From assembly GCA_028023455.1 (NCBI GenBank), contig JAQFVV010000973.1:1-64000 (forward strand): 64,000 nt of DNA. The letters run 5' to 3'. The notes beneath the pieces were generated by a model. That model was not told the DNA's origin, did not search any database, and worked only from the letters and a program-made list of their open reading frames with translations. The stretch is from Epiperipatus broadwayi (lineage: Eukaryota > Onychophora > Udeonychophora > Euonychophora > Peripatidae). Positions 25,086-37,619 of this stretch are shown piece after piece. A program made the position numbers and the translations under genes. How positions within the stretch are numbered: position 1 is the first letter of the stretch; each line of letters opens with the position of its first letter.

Positions 25086-26285
25086 TAATTCTCTACAGTA
25101 AAACATATAACTATTTTCCTAAATATTGCCGCTGACAATTTTTAAGTGTAAATTATTTCTTATAAAATATTTCTTTATTGGACGTGTTATTTATCAATTT
25201 CTTTTCTTTTTTTAAAAAAAAAAATAAATATCTGAAATGTTTATTATCAATAAAAGTAAACATTTATTAAAATACTTTTTAAAAAAATATGAAAAAATGT
25301 TGGCAAGTTAGGATGTAATTTATTATAATGTATTATTTTGAATATTTAGTTTTACAATTGTTTAATAATTTATTATTTGCAGAATTACATTTTTTATACT
25401 GTTATGCATTATTAATTATTCCATGTTTATTTAAAAAATATTGAAATTATACGGAAATTTATAAATTTCTTGAAAAGTATTCTACCTCAAAAAAATTCGT
25501 CACTAGGTATTTATTAAGCAGTGAGAGATATTTAATGTTATTTCGGTATGCTCCTTTTATCTCTTACCAGACTGGTAAATTCTAATGTTTAAAATTTTCT
25601 TATAGACTGAATTAGTATTGTGTTTGCGTATGCTTCAATTAAGTAGAACTCACTTTTATTTAACGTGAGGAAAAAATATATTGAAAAATGAATAGTAGTT
25701 ATTTAATTAAGGCTGAATTAAGAAAAAAAATACCATGTATTTAAATATATAAATATTTATTGATTCAATGCTAATAATAAGTAATCATTGGATCAATAAA
25801 CCATCCAAGCACTAATTATGCCTAAGCACTGTTTTCTGTTGACAGATTGCCAGAATGCAAATGACTCCATTTACATTAGCAGGAGTTCTTTTAAAATTAT
25901 CGAATTGGCAAATATATAATTAATAGCCAAACACATGCAGTTATTAATAAAAACGCATTCAGTATGGACAATAATTTAACTTCTCAGGGTATTAATTTCT
26001 ATATTAATTAGTATTCATACATTCAACAATTGATCTTGTACCTATAAGAACATTAAAATCAGTAAAAATTAATTTTAATTTATAAGAAAACAACCAAATA
26101 AAGATTATGTCTATATAATTAACTTTAGATTGTTACTTTAAATTATTAGCCATATTGAATAAGGTTTCATTAACATCTGAGTGGTGTGCTCATGTAGTTT
26201 AAGACCAATTGTCAGTTTAACTCCTTTTACAATTAAAGTGAAATTTAATACAATGTACAGACTTACACACACAAGCACATATAAT

Positions 26286-26895
26286 GTAATATATAAGGGA
26301 TTCGAATTCAGACTTTCACACAACCCTCAACTCTCCATGCCATCTCATATTGCTGACCCACCTGATCATACACATGTTGAAAAGATAAAAAATCACCAAT
26401 ATATGTATTTCATGCTAAATCAGCAATCATCAGTTGGTCCAGATTATTATCTCCACACATATATACAATCAGTGCTCAGCTTTATATTAATAAAGCCAAT
26501 CTTAATACTTTAATGGATAGGTTTCAAACTACTCCAACCCACAACTCTTCAGCCATTCATTTGATTGAAAATCTGATGATGGAATATGGGCTTTGAACAT
26601 TCCATTATCAGATCTTCAATGAAATGGATGACTGAAGAGTTGTGGGTTGGAATAGTTTGAAGCCTCTCCATTAAAGTATGAAGATTGCTATATTAATATA
26701 AAGCTGAACACTGATTGTATATATGTGTGGAGATGGTAATCTTGACCAACTGATGATTGTTGGTTTAGCATGAAATATGTATATTGGTAATTATTTATCT
26801 TTTCAACATGTGTGTGATCAGGTGGATCAGCAATATGAGATGGCATGGAGAGTTGAGAGTCATGTGAAAGTCGGAGTTTGAATCCCTTATAAATT
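26286..26895. repeat. 610-bp near-perfect palindrome of the B-box repeat family
   Basis: Left arm 26286-26583 and right arm ~26601-26895 are reverse complements along their whole length, roughly 10% diverged by eye, with a spacer of under 20 bases. Tips read TATAAGGGATTCGAATTC and its complement; the right tip keeps a B-box-like GTTTGAATCCC. The transcript would fold into a ~295-bp hairpin. Probably two head-to-head SINE-like units that now move as one foldback element. Confidence 0.8.
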
Positions 26896-27632
26896 ACTGT
26901 GAAATGTATATAAATTGATTTTCCGTTTGCAAAAAAATAATGCTGATAATACAGGATAGTGCATTGATTTAATTACCATTTGGATAGCTTATTGAACCAT
27001 TGATTATGCATTCATATGGTTATATATTATAAATAAACGTGAATGTAAATACAAAATTTTATTTAAGTAAAATCTTTTTAAACAATCCAAATATATATAA
27101 TACAACTGAGTTAACATCAAACATTAAAGCAATTTTCTAAAAATTAAGTCAGCAAATAATATAAAAATGTTTTTAAAAAATATAAACAAATATTACAAAA
27201 CTATGCAATTGAATACGACTTTGTGTGTGTGTTTTTTTTTTTAAAAAAAGTAAAATATATTTATATGTTATGTCAGTTGCATATACATTATTACAATATA
27301 ATCTATAATTGACAAAATTCAAGCACTTTATATTTTATATCATTCATCTGAGATAAATACCTCAATAATAATTACTAATTATTTAGTAAGCTAAATGGGT
27401 TTCTTATTATTTTTCACCCATATGTAAATTTTAAATTCAGTTTAAGATTAATATACATTATAGTCAGAATATATTTTATATTTTGGAATTCCAAGTCCCT
27501 CTCATGTACATTGTTCCTTTTTTTTTATTTTGGTTGGTAAGCTTTGATTACAATATATAACACAGATGCTTATCTATATTGTATGAATACATAAATTAAA
27601 ATCATAGTATAAATTTTTTTTTTTAATAATAG
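26896..27632. other. Intergenic, no recognised feature
   Basis: AT-rich, nothing recognised. Confidence 0.4.
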
Positions 27633-27642
27633 TAATAATACT
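27633..27642. repeat. 10-bp flanking duplication, left, of composite A/B element
   Basis: TAATAATACT, repeated at 33991-34000. It ends exactly where block A homology begins. The motif is low-complexity, which limits its weight. Confidence 0.55.
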
Positions 27643-28664
27643 GAAGCAGTAAATCTTAGCTTAAGATTGTGCTTCATGTTTTTACCTACTAACCTGTATT
27701 CAAACCCCTATATCCCATCTGCTCCTTTTTGTTGTATATATATTTCATGTATATATTTGAGATGCATGCCTAAATTATAAAATTTAATGTTTCAATAACA
27801 TGTTTTAAAATTATTATTAATTCTTTTTATTAATTATTAGTTTTTTTATTAAAGTATTATAGATGTGGCTCAAATATATACATAGGAGCAAAACTTACTA
27901 ACAAAATATTGATATTTTTAAATATTTATTATATGTCATTTTTAGCTTTTTCTTTTTAAATTGCTTGTTTTTCTATTAAACTATATATTTTTTATAAAAT
28001 TCAATATGGAAGATGCAAGTGTTGTTAATTGTCTAAAAATAATTAGGGGTTGGAAGCACTATTGTTTTAATCTGGGAAAGGTATTTTTTTAATTAAAGTT
28101 TTACTTAAAATAAATGGGATTAAGTAGATTAAAGATTTACTTGTGTTAAAAACATGTCAAATCTATTTCTAATCTGGAAATAGATTTGAATTTATTTTTG
28201 GACATTATTTTACAATTGCATCTTTAAAAACAACTGATAAAAGAAAAAGTATAAAATGACTGAATTTTGAATCACAGGGGAGATTAGTTACTATTGAGTT
28301 TTAGAGAGAGGTATTATAAATATATTTCATTTTGCTTGAAACTTACAAATGATGTAGCAATAAATCCACCATTCTTCTCGACCCTATGGGTCAGGGTCAT
28401 CATCTGCCGCAACCATAATATCCTGCTGCCATGAAATGAAGAAAGGTCTAAAAAGAACTTTAGAATGCTAATAGAAGTTTTCTGCCACCGAAGTACTTGC
28501 ATTTCAATCGCCGTGCACGTGCAATATTTTAAATTGGACTCTTAAAATTGCAAGGTAACTTTTATGCTACTATTTGAGAATGAATCTAGCCTCACTAATC
28601 TCAAATTCTACTATCAAGTTTTCTCATGTATTCTTTAACTTTGCCTTTTTTTTGTTTTATATAT
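27643..28664 (-). repeat. Block A (inverted copy of A')
   Basis: Reverse complement of 30776-31783 with a few percent differences. On the minus strand it holds an ATG at 28500-28502 and an open frame of 62 codons to 28314 (MQVLRWQK). The frame runs over a strong splice-donor-like GTAAGT just after ACATCATTT (about 28343-28348). It could be a captured first exon or chance; A' has a stop (TAG) in the same frame. Confidence 0.7.
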
Positions 28665-30779
28665 GTAAGCTCTTCAATAATTTCTATAAATTTAATCCTA
28701 TCTCATATGCTTTAACTTCATTTTAATTTTGGTGCGGTCATTTATTTATATATATTTATTATTTGATTTATATATCTGCTTTCTTATTAATATGTCAATC
28801 TAAAACAATCTGACGAATTGAATTTTCTAAAAATCCTTTTTTTTTTTAAGTAAGCCTTCATGAATCAAGTTTATTAACGTCCTCTTATAATATAACGTAT
28901 TGTTAATTAATACACTCACCAGATTGTTTTACGTGCCAGCATTTTATTTATTATAAAAATATATTTGTTTAATTCTGGATTTTCTACCCTGTGTAAATCC
29001 AGAACTTAAGCCAATTAATGCTTTGAAGTCTTATAAAAATATTCTTTATTCATTTCTGAAAGAGTGACCCGTTAATTATTTTCTATAACTGCCAGTCTTC
29101 TTATATTTTCCATACTCTTAAAATTTCAAATCTTGTATTTAAATATTTCTCAGTTATTGTAAAATTAATGAAGGTGAGATTAATTTATTTTAACTAGCAG
29201 AAAAAGGGATGGGGGTAAATCTTAATGTTTCTTTTACTAAATCAAATCTTAACATATATTTTATTAATTTGAAATCTTAATGTTTCTTTTGCTATATAAA
29301 ATCTTCAAGTATATTTTAGTAAATGAAATCTAAATATTTTCTCTTTATATATATTATAATTGCATGGCGTATTATAGTATTCAAACTAGGGTCATTTATT
29401 TTAAAAACAGTAAAATTTATTCAATATTGTTAGTGACATTTATTATTCGTACTGCATTTCTGTCTTTAGCCTATCTTCGTATATATATATATTATGTGCT
29501 TCTTAATCTGGGAGTTACGACAGGTTCGAACCCATAGATTTCTTCTCGTCTTCGTATAAAAATGCCTCTAGCGGTGACCCCTAAGTCTGGCACATACTAT
29601 GCATATTCTTTCTTCATATAAAAGGCCACTGGCGGTGATCCCCTAAGTCTGGCATACGCTATGCCCATCCATTTCTTCGTATAAAAAGGCCACTGGTGGT
29701 GATCCCCTAAGTTTGGCACACGCTATGCCCATCCATTTCATTTTTCATCCAGAAGCATGACCTTTTCTTTCCTTAGTTATTTTAGGCTATTATGTCAGCA
29801 CCACAAACTTCTTCATATTATTATTATTTCTTTTGCTTCATGGCCCAGTTTTAATGCTCTAATATTAAAATTAAGCTTTGCTTAAAATATATATAAATGC
29901 CAACTACTTCTATTTTATTAATTATGATTATTTCAATCATATACAATCTCACCATCATAATTTATATATTTATTTAAGAGTATCTGTATGCCTTGGGGAA
30001 AATAAAGCATTCGCCTTACTATCGTTAAAATAATTTTTCATTAAATATTTTGTCATCTAATCAAATGTCATTTTCAAATATAATCAAATGTTTTCAAATG
30101 TATTTTATTTATTTTCACGACCTCAATGACGTGAAAATAATTTATCTTATATGTATAACGAATCTCAGAACGCTCCCCTAAATAATGTTAGTCACCGTGT
30201 TTCAGAATCATAATCCAAAGTGTTAATAACAATTTATGTGAATTCTCTTTCTAATAATAGATTGGCATCTTAATATTAGACCCACCAAAGATGTGTGTTT
30301 ATTTGTAATATATTGTTTAGCTAAGAAAGAGCATATGAGAAATAATAGCGTGAATGACACTATGTAATTATCTACCGCTTGCTCATTCATGCACATACTA
30401 ATGTACTTAATTTATAAATGTATATAAATAATTTTTCATTATATTAAAATATATTTTATTGTCTAACTTATTTGAGTATTTCAAATTACTTTTTCTCCAC
30501 TTCCACATATTACAGCCATGCTTATCTATTATTTTAATGTAGTCATAGTTAATAGATGTCTCATTGTTTTGCTCAGCTCTGCTAGTCAGCCGGATTAAGA
30601 TTAATTCTCATGGGCCATCACTATTATGCTATCCTTAGGTATTTTATTTGGGGCTTAGAGAGTGGATTCGAATTCAGGCTGGTCCCTGACCTAAATCTTG
30701 GGCTTGACTGGATTTGGAGTACATTTTGTGAGTTCTAGCTCATGTTAGATGTATAAACATGTTTTGACCGGTACAATAT
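28661..30779 (+). repeat. Block B, first copy
   Basis: About 2.1 kb, repeated at 31784-33899. Contains a three-unit minisatellite (29546-29741) and GGTTCGAACCC, a B-box-like motif (about 29523-29533). No reading frame of note. Confidence 0.85.
29546..29741 (+). repeat. ~65-bp minisatellite, three units
   Basis: Units share TTCGTATAAAAAGGCCACTG, GATCCCCTAAG and CACGCTATGCCCATCC. The same three units recur at 32669-32862 in the second B block. Confidence 0.8.
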
Positions 30780-31783
30780 AAAACAAAAAAAAAAGGCAAA
30801 GTTAAAGAATACATGAGAAAACTTGATAGTAGAATTTGATGTTAGTGAGGCTAGATTCATTCTCAAATAGTTGCATAAAAATTACCTTGCAATTTTAAGA
30901 ATCCAATTTAAAATATTGCACATGCACGGCAATTGAAATGCAAGTACTTCGGTGGCAGAAAACTTCTATTAGCATTCTAAAGTTCTTTTTAGACCTTTCT
31001 CCATTTCATGGCAGCAGGATATTATGGTAGCCGCAGATGATGACCCTGACCCATAGGGTCAAGAAGAGTGGTGGAGCTACATCATTTGTAAGTTTCAAGC
31101 AAAATGAAATATGTTTATAATATCTCTCTCTAAAAGTAGCTAATCTCTCAATAGTAACTAATCTCCCCTGTGATTCAAAATTCAGTCATTTTATACTTTT
31201 TCTTTTATCAGTTGTTTTTAAAGATGCAATTGTAAAATAATGTCCAAAAATAAATTCAAATCTATTTCCAGATTAGAAATAGATTTGACAACATGTTTTT
31301 AACACAAGTAAATCTTTAATCTACTTAATCCCATTTATTTTAAGTAAAACTTTAATTAAAAAAATACCTTTCCCAGATTAAAACAATAGTGCTTCCAACC
31401 CCTAATTATTTTTAGACAATTAACAACACTTGCATCTTCCATATTGAATTTTATAAAAAATATATAGTTTAATAGAAAAACAAGCAATTTAAAAAGAAAA
31501 AGCTAAAACTGACATATAATAAATATTTAAAAACATCAATATTTTGTTAGTAAGTTTTGCTCCTATGTATATATTTGAGCCGCATCTATAATACTTTAAT
31601 AAAAAGAACTAATAATTAATAAAAAGAATTAATAATAATTTTAAACATGTTATTGAAACATTAAATTTTATAATTTAGGCACGTATCTCAAATATTTACA
31701 TGAAATATATATACAACAAAAAGAATCGGGATGGGATATAGGGGTCATGAAGCACAATCTTAAGCTAAGATTTACTGCTTCAA
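30780..31783 (+). repeat. Block A'
   Basis: Reverse complement of block A. Its forward strand carries the ATGCAAGTACTTCGG start at about 30939, but a TAG interrupts the frame after ILW. Confidence 0.7.
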
Positions 31784-33899
31784 TATATGTAAGCTCTTCA
31801 ATAATTTTTATAAATTTAATCCTATCTCATATGCTTTAACTTCTTTTTAATTTTGGTGCAGTCATTTATTTATATATATTTATTATTTGATTTATATATC
31901 TGCTTGCTTATTAATATGTCAATCTAAAACAATCTGACGAATTGAATTTTCTAAAAATCCTTTTTTTTTTAAAGTAAGCCTTCATGAATCAAGTTTATTA
32001 ACGTCCTCTTATAATATAACGTATTGTTAATTAATACACTCGCCAGATTGTTTTACGTACCAGCATTTTATTTATTATAAAAATATATTTGTTTAATTCT
32101 GGATTTTCTACCCTGTGTAAATCCAGAACTTAAGCCAATTAACACTTTGAAATCTTATAAAAATATTCTTTATTCATTTCTGAAAGTGACCCATTAATTA
32201 TTTTCTATAACTACCAGTCTTCTTATATTTTCCATACTCTTAAAATTTCAAATCTTGTATTTAAATATTTCAGCTATTGTAAAATTAACAGAAGGTGAGA
32301 TTGATTTATTTTAACTAGCAGAAAGAGGGATGGGGCTAAATCTTAATATTTCTTTTACTAAATCAAATCTTAACGTATATTTTATTAATTTGAAATCTTA
32401 ATGTTTCTTTTACTATATAAAATCTTCAAGTATATTTTAGTAAATGAAATCTAAATATTTTCTCTTTATATATATTATAATTGCATGGTGTATTATAGTA
32501 TTCAAACTAGGGTCATTTATTTTAAAAGCAGTAAAATTTATTCAATATTGTTAGTGACATTTATTATTCGTACTGCGTTTCTGTCTTTAGCCTATCTTCG
32601 TATATATATATTATGTGCTTCTTAATCTGGGGGTTATGACAGGTTCGAACCTATAGATTTCTTCTCGTCTTCGTATAAAAATGCTTCTAGTGGTGACCCC
32701 TAAGTCTGGCACACACTATGCATATTCTTTCTTCATATAAAAGGCCACTGGCGGCGATCCCCTAAGGCTTGCACACGCTATGCCCATCGATTTTTTCATA
32801 TAAAAAGGCCACTGGTTGTGATCCCCTAAGTTTGGCACATGCTATGCCCATCCATTTCGTTTTTCATCCAGAAGGGCAACCTTTTCTTTCCTCTTAGTTA
32901 TTTTTAGGCTATTATGTCAGCACCGCAAACTTCTTCGTATTATTGTTATTTCTTTTGCTTCATGGCCCAGTTTTAATGCTCTAATATTAAAATTAAGCTT
33001 TGCTTAAAATATATATAAATGCCAACTACTTCTATTTTATTAATTACGATTATTTCCATCATATACAATCTCACCATCATAATTTATATATTTATTTAAG
33101 AGTATCTGTATGCCTTGGGGAAAATAAAGCATTCGCCTTACTATCGTTAAAATAATTTTTCATTAAATATTTTGTCATCTAATCAAATGTCATTTTCAAA
33201 TATAATCAAATGTTTTCAAATGTATTTTATTTATTTCCACAACCTCAATGGTGTAAAATAATTTATCTTATATGTATAATGAATCTCAGAACGCTCCCCT
33301 AAATAATGTTAGTCACCATGTTTCAGAACCATAATCCAAAGCGTTAATAACAATTTATATGAATTCTCTTTCTAATAATAGATTGGCATCTTAATATTAG
33401 ACCCACCAAAGATGTGTGTTTATTTGTAATATATTATTTAGCTAAGAAAGAGATATGATAAATAATAGCGTGAATGACATTATGTAATTATCTACCGCTT
33501 GCTCATTCACACACATACTAATGTACTTAATTTATAAATGTATATAAATAATTTTTCATTATATTAAATATATATTTTATTGTCTAACTTATTTGAATAG
33601 TTCGAATTCCTTTTTCTCCACTTCCACATATTACAGCCATGCTTATCTATTATTTTAATGTAGTCATAGTTAATAAATGTCTCATTGTTTTGCTCAGCTC
33701 TGCTAGTCGGCCGGATTAAGATTAATTCTCATGGGCCATCACTATTATGTTATCCATTAGGTGTTTGATTTGGGGCTTAGAAAGTGGGTTCGAATTCAGG
33801 CTGGTCCCTGACCTAAATCTTGGGCTTGACTGGGTTTGGAGTACATTTTGTGAATTCCAGCTCATGTTTGATGGATAAACATGTTTTGACCAGTACAAT
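31784..33899 (+). repeat. Block B, second copy, followed by truncated A' to 33990
   Basis: Direct repeat of 28661-30779 with scattered substitutions. Bases 33900-33990 repeat the first part of A' and stop at the flanking duplication. Confidence 0.85.
32669..32862 (+). repeat. ~65-bp minisatellite, three units (second B block)
   Basis: Counterpart of 29546-29741. Confidence 0.75.
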
Positions 33900-34000
33900 A
33901 TAAAACAAAAAAAAGGCAAAGTTAAAGAATACATGAGAAAACTTGATAGTAGAATTTGAGATTAGTGAGGCTAGATTCATTCTCAAATAATAATAATACT

Positions 34001-34896
34001 AACATAGTTATTAATAATAAATGCAGGAAACACATTTACAAAATGATTTATTCACTAACAAAATAAGAATTAAAAAAAAAACAAAACTTATTATCATTTA
34101 AAAAAAAGAAATAAATATCTGACTTTTAACGCAAATGGATATATTCTGGATAATATCCTTTTTTTCATCAATAATCTTTTTTTTCTTATAAGAACAGAAT
34201 AGACTAGTCTCAATATTTTTTAAAATGTTATGATCTAATTGTTTGATGCTTTTATAAAACTTTTAGCATTATGTTTAGAAAATATTTAATACATAAAAGA
34301 CAGCAGTCAAATTCAGCAAAGATAATAAAGAAAGAATAAAATGCATGTGATTTTAACATAAACTGAAAAATTAAGCATGATTGTGCATGACACTCTGAGA
34401 CAGAAAAATGGTTGTTGATATAATTTCAAATTTATTTATACATTTCAATTTTTTTAAAGTGAACACAAATGATTCTCTGAGACATAAAATAGCTTTTAAA
34501 ATAATGTAAAATGTATTAAATTATCAGATTTTAATGTTATTTTTTTATTTATTTACAATTTTGCGTGTTTATTTACATTTTTTTTGAAAGGCAAATAATT
34601 AAAGTCATGCATATTGATACCTATTATTTTGTGGCTTTATGTACATATTTTTTTTAATTAAACACAAACATACAATCCAACTTCATCTTTGTTTTTCCAT
34701 GTGTTTTTCTTTTAATTTATTTATCTAAGATAGTTAATGTCAAAAAAGTCAATGCAAAAATTCTGATCTTAGGTATTAATTTGACAGTGTGTGGTTTTTT
34801 TTTATTAATTCTCATTAATTTCACATTTGCTGCAAACTATTGGTTTTATTTTATTTTATATAAAAAAGTGTAATTACTGAAATAATATATATATAT
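34001..34896. other. Intergenic, no recognised feature
   Basis: AT-rich; ends in a short (TA)n run (34884-34895) that abuts the inverted PLE fragment. Confidence 0.4.
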
Positions 34897-35358
34897 GTCA
34901 TATTATTATTACTATTTGCGGGATATTCCGTGTAGTGAAAAAGCTAAATGCTGACATTTCAGTACAATATCAAGTACCTTCCTCAGAGCGTCCTCTTTCT
35001 CAAATCATAAGAATGCATGTGAGATTTAAAATCGTTTTTATCATTTTCTTTCTCCTCATATTTAAATTCTATTGGTTGAGAAGTTTTAAAATTTATTTTC
35101 TCTTCCAATAGTTTCTTCCAAATGTTGTTAATCTTCTTTAACTCACACCTTTCATTTATGCTCTTGGGCATTTTAAAAATCTCTATAGCTTCTCTTAGCA
35201 ATCTCTGGTCATATTGTTCAATTTTTGCTAAAATATTTGTTTTTTCAAAATTGATATCATGATTTGTTAATTTAATATGAGAATAAATAGCTGATGAATT
35301 GGATTTTTCTCTCACTGCCAGAATGTGTTCTTCCTTTCTAATATTTATTCTACGATTA
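34897..35358 (-). mobile_element. Penelope-like element family 1, inverted 3' fragment
   Basis: Reverse complement of the 3' end of the full copy (about 38355-38808). On the minus strand it encodes the GIY-YIG C-terminal part from NRRINIRKEEHILAVREKS to the end and the hammerhead-bearing 3' UTR. It joins head to head with the forward partial copy at about 35358. Inverted 3' pieces next to tandem copies are typical of PLE insertions. The GAAATGTC in its hammerhead motif (minus strand, 34948-34991) is the same mutated form as in the full copy. Confidence 0.85.
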
Positions 35359-36300
35359 TCCCATGGTATATATAAAAAACCAACACACACTGGGAGATAT
35401 CTGCATTTTTCCTTTCATCACCATCCTGCACAACTATTTTCAGTGGCAAAGACATTATTGGATAGAACAAAGAGACTTTCTGATGATAGCCATTTTCACC
35501 GGGACCTTTTTGCTACTAATAAAATGCTTCTTCATAATGGTTTTAATTACAAAATTATTAATAGGGCTTATACATATCAAAAGAAAAAAGATTTTGATAC
35601 ATCAAAAATTAAGACAATTTTGCCATATATTAAAGGAGTAACTGATAGAATTGGTAACATTTTAAAGAATAATAATATTCACACAATTTACACTACTTAT
35701 AAAAAAATTAGTGAAATATTTCCTCTTCCTAAAGATAAAATTGCTTTGGAGTGTCATGGTGTGTATGAAATTCCATGTAGGGTCTGTCCACATACATATA
35801 TAGGACAGACTAATCGTAGAATAAATAGTAGAAAGGAAGAACACATTCTGGCAGTGAGAGAAAAATTTAATTCATCAGCTATATTCTCATATTAAATTAA
35901 CAAATCATGATATCAATTTTGAAAAAACAAATATTTTAGCAAAAATTGAACAATATGACCAGAGATTGCTAAGAGAAGCTATAGAGATTTTTAAAAGGCC
36001 CAAGAGCATAAATGAAAGGTGTGAGTTAAAGAAGATTAACAACATTTGGAAGAAACTATTGGAAGAGAAAATAAATTTTAAAACTTCTCAATCAATAGAA
36101 TTTAAATATGAGGAGAAAGAAAACGATAAAAACGATTTTAAATCTCACATGCATTCTTATGATTTGAGAAAGAGGATGCTCTGAGGAAGGTACTTGATAT
36201 TGTACTGAAACGTCAGCATTTAGCTTTTTCACTACACGGAATATCCCGCAAATAGTAATAATAATATGACATCTTTTATCCGTGAAAACATTAGAATTAA
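35359..36300 (+). mobile_element. PLE family 1, partial upstream copy (pseudo-LTR)
   Basis: Direct repeat of about 37895-38840, immediately upstream of the full copy: the tandem arrangement called a pLTR in Penelope-like elements. Coding pieces 35359-35895 and 35966-36184 encode the RT C-terminus (SHGIYKKPTHTGRYLHFS) and the GIY-YIG domain (GVYEIPCRVCPHTYIGQTNRR). Two bases are missing at about 35881 compared with the full copy, giving a frameshift after SSAIFSY. Confidence 0.88.
36176..36219 (+). ncRNA. Hammerhead ribozyme motif, PLE family 1 pLTR (intact core)
   Basis: Stem I ATGCT/AGCAT (five pairs), core CTGAGGA (36181-36187, fits CUGANGA), stem II AG-TAC/GTACT with one bulged G and loop TTGATATT, then GAAA (36207-36210). 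Stem III is only A-C/G-U, formed by the self-complementary ACGT (36210-36213), with the cleavage-site C at 36214. So short a stem III implies action as a dimer of two tandem copies, as known for some animal hammerheads. The core overlaps the stop codon of the element ORF. All conserved core bases are present; activity is untested. Confidence 0.75.
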
Positions 36301-36355
36301 CATTATTCATCTTTACGGGAAAGATTGATTTACAGAATGGAGGTGTTTTGAAAGA

Positions 36356-37332
36356 ATGTGTGTGAAGAAAATTAAAGCCGTTTATGACCTTCAATTTTTA
36401 CTCAACTGTAAAAGAAGTGGACTTTATCCTAGCTGTTGTAAAATTTCCTTCCATATGCATACGAAGAAAATTGACGCAGTTTTGAATAAGGCAAGTTTTG
36501 ATATTTTAACTTCTTTTATTAGAAATATAAGAAAAAAGTTAGACTTTTTAGATAAAAAATTGTTACAACTCCACCTTTTATTAAGTAATACTTTTCATCC
36601 AACATTATGGTCAATTTGTGATAAAATCGTTTATTTTAGGGTGACTAAAGAAGGTGATTTTAAATTTCGAAGGCAAATGAATAAATTTAACAAACTACTT
36701 ACAAAGAAACAGGAAATGCTATCTTTGTCTTTGTCTGAATGAGGAAGTGTGCACGCTGTAAAGAATTTATCTGATAGAAAATGATCAGACTTTGAACTAA
36801 AAGTTTTAAATAAAGGTTTTAATTTTGCAATAACACCAACAAAATTACCTTTTGAGGATATTATTTGCAGGGTGGAAAGTAGTCTATCAAAAATAGCTTG
36901 AGGGGATGCAGATATAGTGAGGGGAAAATATACGATATTTTAAATAAGGCAAAACCACCTAAAACTAATTTATCAATTAATGAAAGATGAGCTTTGTTTG
37001 CATTAAAAAATGACAAATCTATTACTATTCTTCCGGCAGAAAAGGGTAATACTACAGTAATTTTAAATAAGGCTGATTATTTTAAAAAAATACATGATTT
37101 ATTAAATGATAATATTTATAAAAAAATTTATAGAGATCCTATGACTTATCTTGAAAAGAAAACGAAAGCATTAATTTATTCTACTGATCTAGATTTAGAA
37201 ACAAAGATACAGCTTACTCCGAGGGAAAAATCTTCTTTTTATCCAAAATTATATGGTTTACCAAAAGTTAACAAGCCAGATATTCCATTGAGACCGATTG
37301 TAAGTGCAGTTGGTTACCTACAGAGACACTAG
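36356..37332 (+). pseudogene. PLE family 1: N-terminal region and start of RT
   Basis: Open piece 36356-36742 is Lys-rich and ends in a stop (TGA). The frame then continues with further stops (near 36782, 36899, 36988) through NKGFNFAITPTKLPFEDI, a segment matched in family 2 by EKGFNFALTPSQIPFEKI. Piece 36994-37332 carries the first conserved RT blocks: KSITILPAEKGNTTVILNK, FYPKLYGLPKVNKP and LRPIVSAVGY. A frameshift near 37317 ends it. Confidence 0.8.
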
Positions 37333-37340
37333 CTCGTTTT

Positions 37341-37619
37341 TTGACTTCTTTTTTACAGCCGCATTTAACAACGATGTCATCATATGTTAAAGATGCTAAT
37401 CATTTTCTTGAGCTTATCCGGGATGTTAAATTGACTAAGAATGATATTTTGGTAAGTTTTGACATTGTTTCACTTTTTACTAGTGTACCTGTAAATGAAG
37501 CGATTCAAGTTTTAAAAAATATTCAGTTGCTTAAATTTGCTGTGGTTTTGATTGAACACTGCTTATCGAATACATTTTTGTTTTTGATGGGCAGATGTAT
37601 AAACAAACATCAGGTCTAG
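37341..37619 (+). pseudogene. PLE family 1: RT middle piece
   Basis: Contains KNDILVSFDIVSLFTSVPVNEAI, the RT block with the first catalytic Asp (SFDIVSLF). A frameshift near 37590-37600 separates it from the next piece, which it overlaps by 25 bases in another frame. Confidence 0.8.

Larger units (their letters stand above)
27643..33990. mobile_element. 6.3-kb composite insertion, order A / B / A' / B / a'
   Basis: Block A (27643-28664) is the reverse complement of A' (30776-31783). Block B (28661-30779) is repeated directly at 31784-33899 (offset ~3123 bp). A final fragment a' (33900-33990) repeats the first ~90 bp of A'. Direct TAATAATACT flanks suggest one insertion event. Tandem units, a truncated unit and an inverted piece are the arrangement seen in the Penelope-like element at 34897-38840, but no reverse transcriptase is present here. 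Alternatives: an LTR-type non-autonomous element with B as LTR, or a local rearrangement. Confidence 0.75.

Noticed and set aside
29540-29745. Possible CRISPR-like array in block B (three ~65-bp units)
   Set aside because: Units are contiguous diverged tandem repeats with no unique spacers, in a eukaryotic context; an ordinary minisatellite.
34983-35390. 135-codon minus-strand frame
   Set aside because: Chimera: mostly the inverted PLE 1 fragment, but its first residues come from antisense of the forward partial copy across the junction at 35358.
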